Part shown: positions 1 to 5,902 of the stretch, in pieces
Numbering within the stretch: the stretch's first letter is position 1
Layout: every line of letters starts with the position of its first letter
Assembly (NCBI GenBank): GCA_038106575.1
Contig: JAYOED010000105.1
Location: 1 to 6,444 of the forward strand
From: Ga0077527 sp038106575
Lineage (GTDB): Bacteria; Pseudomonadota; Gammaproteobacteria; Burkholderiales; SG8-41
Direction of reading: 5' to 3'
DNA: 6,444 nucleotides
Position numbers and translations under genes: made by a program
The notes under the pieces: model-generated
Databases searched by the model: none
What the model was told of the DNA's origin: nothing
Seen by the model: only the letters and a program-made list of their open reading frames with translations

Positions 1-2
1 CT

Positions 3-569
3 ACAGCATTTGGCGTCGAGTACAACCCGGATATGGTCCAGCTGTCCCGGCGCAATGCCGAAAAAGCCGGGGTTGCCGGAAAGGCCACGTTCATCCATGG
101 CGACATCTTCGAGACTGATTTTTCAAAAGCAACGGTGATCACGCTATTCCTGTTGCCGGAACTGAACGTCAAACTGCGTCCGAAGATACTCGACATGAAA
201 CCCGGTACCCGCATCGTTTCGAATTCGTTCACGATGGGTGATTGGGAATCCGACGAAAGCGCAAACGCGAAGGATGATTGCACCAGTTACTGTACTGCCT
301 ACCTGTGGATCGTTCCGGCAAAGGTCGGAGGCGTCTGGGCATCCGGCAAGGACACAATCAAATTTGCCCAGCAGTATCAAATGGTATACGGGACCTTGAC
401 CGCCAGCGGCAGGCCCTCGCCAGTGCTCAAAGGGCGCTTAAGGGCTGATGCGATCAGTTTTACTGCCGGCAACTCCAAATATGAGGGTAAAGTCAGCGGT
501 AACAGGATCAAGGGTACCGTGACCACGAGCGGCAAGACTTCGCCCTGGGTCGCAATACGCAAAGGTTGA
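3..569 (+). CDS. Class I SAM-dependent methyltransferase, 5'-truncated, with C-terminal beta-rich domain
   Basis: The frame is open to the left edge, so the start and the glycine-rich SAM motif I lie outside the window; 188 residues are visible. The visible part begins at the acidic-loop region (GVEYNPDMV), whose Glu normally contacts the SAM ribose. It continues with GDIFETDF and the hydrophobic strand VITLFLLPELN (motif II region), then LDMKPGTRIVSN (motif III region). This order is that of a Rossmann-fold methyltransferase. The last 95 or so residues differ: they alternate Gly, aromatic and polar residues (YEGKVSGNRIKGTV, ending SPWVAIRKG) and look like a small beta-sheet domain of unknown role. 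The methyl acceptor cannot be told from sequence. The next gene starts 19 bases downstream on the same strand, so the two may be cotranscribed. The ATG at 33 is internal to the domain and is not the true start. The fold call is confident; the substrate is unknown. Confidence 0.8.
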   Translation, partial: TAFGVEYNPDMVQLSRRNAEKAGVAGKATFIHGDIFETDFSKATVITLFLLPELNVKLRPKILDMKPGTRIVSNSFTMGDWESDESANAKDDCTSYCTAYLWIVPAKVGGVWASGKDTIKFAQQYQMVYGTLTASGRPSPVLKGRLRADAISFTAGNSKYEGKVSGNRIKGTVTTSGKTSPWVAIRKG

Positions 570-572
570 AAG

Positions 573-578
573 AGGAGG
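573..578 (+). promoter_or_regulatory. Ribosome binding site of the UbiD-family gene
   Basis: AGGAGG is a perfect match to the anti-Shine-Dalgarno core. It lies 10 bases before the ATG at 589 and just after the TGA of the methyltransferase. It supports the chosen start and efficient translation from a shared transcript. Confidence 0.75.
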
Positions 579-588
579 ACTCTGTCGC

Positions 589-2235
589 ATGAAGAAAGCA
601 GACCGTGGTTACGCCGATTTGCGCGATCATCTCAATGCACTGCGTGAGCGCGGTTTGCTGGTGGAAATCGATCGTCCGATTGACAAGGATGCCGAGATGC
701 ATCCGCTGGTGCGCTGGCAGTACGTAGGCGGCATCGAGGAGCATGAGCGTAAGGCGTTTCTGTTCACCAACGTCGTCAATGCGCAGGGCAGGAAGTACAA
801 GTTTCCGGTCGTCGTCGGTGCGTTCGCCGGCAATCGTGAAATTTACGGCGTCGGCATGGGCGCGCCGCTAGATGAAGTTCAGCAGCGCTGGGATCACGCC
901 ATCGCGAATCCGGTGCCGCCGAAGGTGGTTGATACGGGTGCCTGCCAGGACGTGGTGATCACCGGGGAGGCGCTGAAGGGGGAAGGCAACGGCCTTGATG
1001 CGCTGCCGATCCCGGTTTCGACCCCGGGATTTGACGGAGCGCCAACTCTGACCGCGACCAATGTGATTACCAAGGATCCGGAAACCGGCATCCAAAACCA
1101 CGGTACTTATCGTGCGGGGTTGAAGGCGCCAGACCGTATGGTCGTGCGCATGGCGACCCGCGTTGGCGGCGCCGGCGGCTACCGTCATTACCAGAAACAC
1201 CAGAAGCGTGGCGACAAGATCATGCCGATCGCGATCGTACTCGGTGCGCCGCCCTGCGTAGCCTTCGTTGCGCCGATGAAACTGCCAATCGATCTCGACG
1301 AGGTTGGCGTTGCCGGCGGCGTTGCCGGCGCCCCAATCAGCTTGGTGCGCGCGAAGACCGTGGACCTGCTGGTGCCGGCTGAAGCCGAGATTGTCATCGA
1401 GGGTCTGATCGATACCGAATTCGTCGAACCCGAGGGCCCGTTCGGCGAATCGCATGGTCATGTCGCGCTCGAACAGTTCAACATGCCGATGCGGGTCACT
1501 GCGATCACGTACCGCAAGGATGCGATCGTAGCTTCTTACCTGAGCCAGGTTACGCCCAGCGAGTCAAGCGCGATCAAGCGTGTGTCGTTCGAGCCGATGT
1601 TCCTGTCCCATCTGCGGAATACGCTGGGCATCAAGGGTGTCAAGCGCGTGACATTGCACGAACGGATGACCGCCTTGCGGCGTATGACGATCGTCACCGT
1701 TGAGCATGGTACATTGCGCAGTGAGGTCTGGCGTGCACTGTACGGTATGAGTGCTTTCAAGGCGGACTGCGGCAAGATCGGCATTGCTGTAAACGAAGAC
1801 ATTGATCCCGAGAATTCAGACGCGCTATTCTGGGCGCTAGCTTTTCGCATGAATCCCGCTGAGGATCTGCAGGTGCTGAGGCATCGTAGCGGCGGTCACG
1901 GACCGGAGCGTGAACATGAGACCGATCTGGAGGATGCGACGTTGCTAATTGACGCGACAGCCAAGGAAGTGTTGCCGCCGTTTGCGCTGCCAAAGCGCGA
2001 ATACATGGAAGGCGCGCGCAAGATTTGGGAGGAGATCGGCCTGCCCAAACTGCGTCCCCAGTCGCCATGGTTCGGGTCCCCGGAGGGCGACTGGCTGCCT
2101 GAATGGGATGAGGGTGCACGGCGCGCGGCGACCGGGCAGTATCTGGAAAACGGGCGTATCAGCGAGAAGGCGCGGCGCTCCGGTCTCAGACCCGAGACCA
2201 GTTACCGTCCGCTACAGGGCAAGCAGAAAAAATAG
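589..2235 (+). CDS. UbiD-family prenylated-FMN-dependent (de)carboxylase
   Basis: The 548-residue protein aligns through its length with the UbiD/Fdc1 family, cytoplasmic enzymes that reversibly decarboxylate aromatic or alpha,beta-unsaturated acids using prenylated FMN made by UbiX. Family landmarks are in order: N170-x4-R175 (NHGTYR), matching the metal/cofactor Asn and catalytic Arg of Fdc1; GAPPC at 219-223; E238, matching a metal-ligand Glu; LVPAEAEIVIEG at 261-272; and EGPFGE at 282-287, giving the catalytic Glu-Arg-Glu network (E282, R175, E287). The His expected as third metal ligand is not at its usual place; R191 seems to occupy it, followed by a two-residue insertion (see findings). 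The tail (SPWFGSPEGDW to QYLENG, about 492-522) resembles catabolic UbiD-like proteins rather than ubiquinone UbiD. No ubiX is visible here. The start is fixed by the ribosome binding site at 573-578. Family is certain by motif; substrate, and direction of reaction, are unknown. Confidence 0.92.
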   Translation: MKKADRGYADLRDHLNALRERGLLVEIDRPIDKDAEMHPLVRWQYVGGIEEHERKAFLFTNVVNAQGRKYKFPVVVGAFAGNREIYGVGMGAPLDEVQQRWDHAIANPVPPKVVDTGACQDVVITGEALKGEGNGLDALPIPVSTPGFDGAPTLTATNVITKDPETGIQNHGTYRAGLKAPDRMVVRMATRVGGAGGYRHYQKHQKRGDKIMPIAIVLGAPPCVAFVAPMKLPIDLDEVGVAGGVAGAPISLVRAKTVDLLVPAEAEIVIEGLIDTEFVEPEGPFGESHGHVALEQFNMPMRVTAITYRKDAIVASYLSQVTPSESSAIKRVSFEPMFLSHLRNTLGIKGVKRVTLHERMTALRRMTIVTVEHGTLRSEVWRALYGMSAFKADCGKIGIAVNEDIDPENSDALFWALAFRMNPAEDLQVLRHRSGGHGPEREHETDLEDATLLIDATAKEVLPPFALPKREYMEGARKIWEEIGLPKLRPQSPWFGSPEGDWLPEWDEGARRAATGQYLENGRISEKARRSGLRPETSYRPLQGKQKK

Positions 2236-2249
2236 CCGACGGCACGAAA

Positions 2250-2287
2250 GTTTTAACTACTTGTTTTAAAACAATTATTATTAAAAT
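2250..2287. promoter_or_regulatory. AT-rich palindromic island, possible promoter/operator for the usp gene
   Basis: This short stretch is almost pure A/T inside GC-rich surroundings. It contains the perfect 14-base palindrome TTGTTTTAAAACAA (2261-2274). The word GTTTTAA occurs at 2250-2256 and 2263-2269, 13 bases apart, with its reverse complement at 2266-2272, and again near the usp gene at 2399-2405. A weak sigma70-like pair is possible: TTGTTT (2261-2266), a 15-base spacer and TAAAAT (2282-2287). The spacing is short, so the promoter call is tentative. There is no GC-rich stem, so this is not a convincing rho-independent terminator for the UbiD gene. Confidence 0.35.
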
Positions 2288-2311
2288 AGGACGATCATTC
2301 GGTGGTTTTTG

Positions 2312-2397
2312 CGGTGCAGGAAGCAGAACCGATTAGCGCATGTTGGACTCCTGCCCCGATCTGGGTGAACATACTTCGGCACGGCAGCGTTCCGTGC
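2312..2397 (+). other. Possible structured 5' leader of the usp gene (two hairpins)
   Basis: Two inverted repeats lie between the AT-rich island and the usp start. The first pairs 2312-2321 with 2349-2358: nine of ten bases pair around a 27-base loop, with core GCAGGA/TCCTGC and one T-C mismatch. The second pairs GCACGG (2379-2384) with CCGTGC (2392-2397) around a 7-base loop, followed by GGTTTT. The second could be a weak terminator or attenuator, or simply a leader hairpin just ahead of the ribosome binding site. I recognise no known RNA family. Chance pairing is possible, because short stems are common in GC-rich DNA. Confidence 0.3.
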
Positions 2398-2410
2398 GGT
2401 TTTAACCCAA

Positions 2411-2418
2411 AAAGGAGG
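2411..2418 (+). promoter_or_regulatory. Ribosome binding site of the usp gene
   Basis: AAAGGAGG ends four bases before the ATG at 2423. This is a strong Shine-Dalgarno match at slightly short spacing. It sets the start of the stress protein and rules out upstream in-frame alternatives. Confidence 0.75.
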
Positions 2419-2422
2419 ATTC

Positions 2423-2914
2423 ATGTTCAAACACATTCTTATGCCCACGGACGGATCGGATCATTCCGAGCGGGCCGTTGCGCGCGGAATCGAACTGGCC
2501 AAGTTGTGTGGCGCCAAGGTCACCGGCATCCACGTCATGCAGGATTATCAGATGCTGATGGGTCCGGAAGGCATAGTGCCCACGGATCTTGATGCCGGTC
2601 TTGAGGAGCGCGATCGCGCGCGCGCTGAAGCCTTCCTCGCATATGTACAGGAAGCCGCGGATGAGGCGGGGGTTCCTTGCGAGACGCTGATCGTCAAGGC
2701 GCCGCATGCCTACGACGCCATTGTCGATACTGCCAACGAGCGCGGCTGTGATCTGATCGTGATGACTTCCCGCTACCGCCGCGGCCTGGTGTCGCTGATC
2801 ATGGGCAGCGAAGCCACCCGGGTGTTGCATCGTGCGTCAATCCCTGTGCTGACGTTCCGTGCACTGATGAGTTCCAATCATCCTGACAAGGACAAGGCTG
2901 GCGAAAACAAATAG
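2423..2914 (+). CDS. Universal stress protein (UspA family), single domain
   Basis: The 163-residue cytoplasmic protein has the single-domain Usp layout: the N-terminal strand MFKHILMPTDGSDHS with conserved D10; helix AVARGIELAKLCGAKVTGIHV at about 19-38; a mid-region acidic/Arg helix (EERDRARAEAFLAY); then DLIVMTS at 110-116; GS at 128-129; and the closing strand SIPVLTF. Usp proteins bind nucleotides or act as stress-response partners, often forming dimers. The classical ATP loop is G-2x-G-9x-G(S/T). Here the first two glycines are replaced by T115 and Y118, while G128-S129 keep the right spacing, so nucleotide binding may be altered or lost. The last 18 or so residues (ASN-rich, charged, ending DKAGENK) form a hydrophilic tail. 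The gene has its own strong ribosome binding site, a 187-base upstream gap and a terminator directly after it, which suggests an independent transcript. The family call is firm; the role is inferred. Confidence 0.9.
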   Translation: MFKHILMPTDGSDHSERAVARGIELAKLCGAKVTGIHVMQDYQMLMGPEGIVPTDLDAGLEERDRARAEAFLAYVQEAADEAGVPCETLIVKAPHAYDAIVDTANERGCDLIVMTSRYRRGLVSLIMGSEATRVLHRASIPVLTFRALMSSNHPDKDKAGENK

Positions 2915-2924
2915 CCGCGCGACT

Positions 2925-2965
2925 TCCATTAAAAAAGCCGAGCAATGCCCGGCTTTTTTAATGGA
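2925..2965. terminator. Bidirectional rho-independent terminator between convergent genes
   Basis: The left arm 2925-2940 and right arm 2950-2965 are exact reverse complements over 16 bases, around a 9-base loop (2941-2949). The inner part is GC-rich (GCCG/CGGC). The outer part is an A-run at 2931-2936 on one side and a T-run at 2954-2959 on the other. Read on either strand, the stem is therefore followed by a U-tract. It lies 10 bases after the usp stop codon and 15 bases beyond the stop of the TctC gene on the opposite strand, so it serves both. Confidence 0.9.
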
Positions 2966-2980
2966 GGAAAAATGCGCGGA

Positions 2981-3952
2981 TTAGCGGCCCTTGATTCCGG
3001 CGGCCTTGACCAGTTTTTTCCATTTGTCGACGTCCTTGCGGATATCGGCTGCAAATTCCTCCGGTGTATTGCCTTCGACTTCCATGCCGCGCCGGAGAAA
3101 GAGTTTCTTGACCTCAGCGGTATTGATGATTTTTACCGACTCGGCATGCAGCAGTTTGATGATGGGCTGCGGCGTTTTTGCTGGCGCCAGCATGCCGACC
3201 CAGGAAGAGTGCTGGTAGCCCTTGATGCCAGCCTCGCCCATGGTCGGCAATTCAGAGGCGGCAGTGGAACGTTTGGTGCCGGTGACAGCCAGCGCGCGGA
3301 TCTTGCCGGCGCGGATATGCGGCAGGCTGGTGGAGCTGGCGGAGAAATTCACCTGCACCTCGCCGCCAAGGAGCGCCGTCATCGCCGGTGAACCGCCCTT
3401 GTAGGGCACCAGCAGCATTTTGGTACCGCTCATGTGCTGGAACAGTTCGGTTGCCAGATGGGTGCTGGTGCCCACACCGCTGAAGGCGCAGGTGATGGCA
3501 CCGGGTTTGCTCTTCAGCAGCTTGACCAGTTCATTCACTGATTTGGCTGGCACTGAAGGATGTACGACGAGTATGTGCGGTAGGTCTGCAAACTGGGTGA
3601 TCGGGATGAAGTCACGTACCGGGTCGAAGGGCATCCTGCTGTGCATCGCCGGCGTGATCGTGAATGAGGCGGCTATGGCGAGCAGCGTATAGCCGTCGGG
3701 ATTGGCCTTGGCGACGATGTCGGTGCCGGTCAGGCTACCGGCACCAGGACGGTTGTCGACGACGAAATTCTGCTTCAGTGCGATTCCCAGCCGGTCGGTG
3801 ACGATACGCGTAGCCGTGTCTGTGGAGCCGCTCGGGCTTTGTGGCACGATGACCCGTACCGGGCGCGCAGGCCAGGTGTCAGCGGCGATGGCGGTTGCGC
3901 AGGACATCGCCATAAATAGAGTGGCGGTAAGTAAATGCAGAGTCTTGTGCAT
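2981..3952 (-). CDS. TctC/Bug-family periplasmic solute-binding protein
   Basis: The 323-residue protein has the usual length of the tripartite tricarboxylate transporter receptor (TctC/Bug) family. These are periplasmic proteins that capture small carboxylates or related ligands. Residues 1-24 form a Sec signal peptide: Lys/His start, hydrophobic core LLTATLFMAMS, and a likely cut after AIA. The mature protein starts with WPARPVRVIVPQSPSGSTD. Family landmarks follow: DNRPGAGSLTG (66-76), PDGYTLL (85-91), GVGTSTH (159-165), VPYKGGSPAM (182-191), IRALAVTG (218-225), LPTMGEAG (235-242) and WVGMLAPAKTP (251-261). No TctA or TctB membrane partner is visible. Many Bug proteins are orphans of this kind, and their ligands cannot be read from sequence. 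The ATG at 3952 is supported by a good ribosome binding site and the signal peptide. It lies downstream of the ThDP-enzyme gene on the same strand, 179 bases away. Confidence 0.93.
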   Translation of the reverse strand: MHKTLHLLTATLFMAMSCATAIAADTWPARPVRVIVPQSPSGSTDTATRIVTDRLGIALKQNFVVDNRPGAGSLTGTDIVAKANPDGYTLLAIAASFTITPAMHSRMPFDPVRDFIPITQFADLPHILVVHPSVPAKSVNELVKLLKSKPGAITCAFSGVGTSTHLATELFQHMSGTKMLLVPYKGGSPAMTALLGGEVQVNFSASSTSLPHIRAGKIRALAVTGTKRSTAASELPTMGEAGIKGYQHSSWVGMLAPAKTPQPIIKLLHAESVKIINTAEVKKLFLRRGMEVEGNTPEEFAADIRKDVDKWKKLVKAAGIKGR

Positions 3953-3957
3953 GGTGT

Positions 3958-3964
3958 TCTCCTC
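3958..3964 (-). promoter_or_regulatory. Ribosome binding site of the complete TctC gene
   Basis: On the minus strand GAGGAGA lies five bases before the ATG at 3952. It decides the start in favour of the signal-peptide-bearing form over minus-strand frames that begin near 4008. Confidence 0.7.
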
Positions 3965-4131
3965 GAAATAATTGTTATGTCGATGACATGGAACCGGTAC
4001 GCAGTCAAAAGTTGCCGAGCGCAGTCAGGGCAAGACGCTGCCGAGGCTTCGACGAGACATTACCCGTAGGCAAGGCAAGGAGGAACGCAGACAGCAACGA
4101 AGTCATAGCAAGCGCAGGCGTTTTGACGGGA
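3965..4131 (-). other. Intergenic region between the ThDP-enzyme gene and the TctC gene
   Basis: No convincing gene is seen in these 167 bases. The stretch holds a short inverted repeat ATGTC-GAT-GACAT (3977-3989) close to the TctC ribosome binding site. On the minus strand TGACTGCG is repeated at 4027-4020 and 4007-4000, a 20-base period. A good -35-like TTGACT is present at 4008-4003, but no matching -10 lies at 16-18 bases. There is no clear terminator for the ThDP gene, so read-through into tctC is possible. A promoter or operator here is only a suggestion. Confidence 0.3.
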
Positions 4132-5876
4132 TCACTCACCGTCATACCCCGGGAGGACGCGTGCGTCAATCACGCAGACGCCGCCTGCCTTGACGATGGC
4201 AATTCCGCGCTCGATGGCAGGTTGCATGTCAGCCATCGAGGTGACCGGACCGATGCCTTCCGCGCCCTGGGCGCGCGCCATCGTTGCGATATCGATGTCG
4301 GGTTCGATGATCTTCTGGCCTATCCATGCATTGTCAACTGGCCGACCGCGATGTTCGGCAACATGGCCCTGATGACGTTCGTCGTTGAAGAACGAGCGGT
4401 TATTGCAGATGATCATCAGGCACGGAATCTGGTAGTGAACAGCGCTCCATACAGCAGTGTTGCCCATCAGGAAATTGCCGTCGCCCATCAGGCCGATGGG
4501 AATACGGCCACTGCCTTTCAATGCCAGCGCAGCACCAATGGTCAGTCCCGGGCCGGCGCCGACCCCGCCGCCGCCGTCAAAGCCGAGGTAATCCAGCGGG
4601 TGGCGGAAGTGGGTGTAAGCGCCGCTCCAGCCCAGCGGCAGGTGGGTGATGCTGAAGTTCTGTTTGCCGATGGCGGTGTTCAGCGCATACGCCAGACCTG
4701 ACAGTGCCAGAGGTTCTCCGGATTTTCCGGCCAGGGCATAGCTTCCGGTCTTAATCAGTTTCGGTCTTGCGGTCACGGCTTCGGTAAGCGGCGGCACCGC
4801 GGCATCGGCTTCACAGTTCATGAAGACATCCACAGGCGGTAAAGCCTGGTAGTCCATGCTCCAGCCGCGATGCAGCTGGGTGTCGCAGGAAATCTGGATG
4901 ATCTTGGCGTTGACCGGTTTGTCGCCGAAAGTTTGCTTCAGTGCGCCGGCGAGATCGAGCCAGTCGAGTGACAGTATGACATCGGCTTCGGCTAGCGTCT
5001 TGCGTGCGGCAGACACCAGCCGGTTGGCAGGATTGGCGGCATGCAGCCGGTGGTCGGTGGGGAAAGCCGCCGCGAGCTTGATCTGGGTGAGCACGCGCAT
5101 GTCGAGTTTTTCGGCCAGCGCGACGCGCGCATTCCAGGCTTCGAGGCTGCGCGAAACGCGTCCGGCAAGCATCACCGGATTTTTCGCCGTCGATAACAGT
5201 TTTGCGGCGGCTTCGATCTCCATGGTTCCAGGCTGTACCGGCGGCGGCGGTGCAAAACGCGCAATGTCGGGCATTGCTGGTAGCGACTCTAGTTTTTCTT
5301 CCTGGATGGTGACGTCGAGATTGATGTAGACCGGCGCGCGCGGCGCGGTCATCGCGAGCTGCGCGCCGCGCAGCAGCGCTTCCATCGCCGCTTTCACCGA
5401 GCCGGGCTGGTTGTCCCACTTGGTGAAGTTGCGTACCAGCGCGGCCTGGTCGGAGCAGGTGTGAATCCAGTCGATCCACGGCCGGCGCTTTGCCGCATCC
5501 CACGGCCCGGTGGCGCCAATCACCAGCACCGGCGCACGGTCGCACCAGGCATTGAAGATCGGCATCGAAGCGTGCATCAGGCCGACGTTGGAGTGCAGTG
5601 CAGCGGCCATCATCCGGTTCGTCGCTTTCCAGTAGCCCTGCGCAATCGACACCGCGTTTTCGTCGTGCAGACAGAGAATCATCTGCGGCGCCTTGTTGCC
5701 GAGGTAATTGACCAGACTGTCGTGCAGGCCGCGGTAGCTGGCACCGGGATTGAGCGCTATGTAAGGCACGTCGAGCGCGCGCAATNNNNNNNNNNGCCGA
5801 AGACCGAATCGCTGGCCGGCGTGGGAGCCGGGGTTTCGTGCCGGATGGGGGAGGTAGGTATATTCTTTTCGTTCAT
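4132..5876 (-). CDS. ThDP-dependent enzyme (acetolactate synthase / benzoylformate decarboxylase superfamily), interrupted by an assembly gap
   Basis: The protein shows the three-domain layout of ThDP 2-oxo-acid enzymes. Numbering is from L(1) at 5784, just after the gap. The N-terminal PYR domain (about 1-160) has LNPGASYRGLHDSLVNYLG and the cofactor-activating Glu E42 in LHDENAVSIAQGY. A central domain spans about 185-330. The C-terminal PP domain carries the Mg/diphosphate motif GDG (434-436), 24 residues, then NN (461-462), followed by RSFFNDERHQ. A 27-residue start (MNEKNIPTSP to SDSVFG) lies before the N run. Joined, the enzyme would have about 580-590 residues, normal for the family. 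The ATG at 5876 lies 26 bases after the upstream TctC stop; its ribosome binding site is poor, so translational coupling is possible. A 2-oxo acid or carboligation substrate is likely from the family, but the exact one is unknown. The frame break across the gap is an assembly artefact, not evidence of a pseudogene. Confidence 0.88.
5786..5795. other. Assembly gap (10 Ns) inside the ThDP-enzyme gene
   Basis: Ten consecutive Ns separate the N-terminal codons from the rest of the ThDP gene. The upstream frame ends exactly on a codon boundary at 5796 (Gly), and the downstream frame resumes with one leftover base at 5785. The true gap must therefore be 2 modulo 3 to keep the gene open. Ten does not satisfy this, so the run is probably a placeholder of arbitrary length. 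Confidence 0.95.
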
Positions 5877-5902
5877 GCGTATTCCATTACGTTTCCGGTT
5901 GT

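Noticed and set aside
868..1461. A 197-codon open frame on the minus strand inside the UbiD gene
   Set aside because: It lies wholly antisense to a gene with clear family motifs; its product has no recognisable domain and reflects the GC-rich codon pattern of the real gene.
2302..2592. A 96-codon plus-strand frame across the usp leader and the start of usp
   Set aside because: It overlaps the true usp gene in another frame and lacks a ribosome binding site; the region reads better as leader plus usp.
4005..4106. A small minus-strand frame of 33 residues with a hydrophobic N-terminal stretch (MTSLLSAFLLALPTG)
   Set aside because: It sits in the ThDP-tctC intergenic gap and resembles a short leader or membrane peptide, but no Shine-Dalgarno sequence precedes its ATG and nothing else supports it.
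3988..4701. A 237-codon open frame on the plus strand over the intergenic region and the end of the ThDP gene
   Set aside because: It overlaps conserved ThDP codons antisense, has no recognisable domain, and lacks a ribosome binding site.
4811..5545. A 244-codon open frame on the minus strand in a second frame of the ThDP gene
   Set aside because: It is an out-of-frame translation of the ThDP coding region, rich in Arg and Ala as expected for a shadow frame.
4132..5876. The ThDP gene as a frameshifted pseudogene
   Set aside because: The only break is at the N run, and all catalytic and cofactor motifs on the long side are intact.
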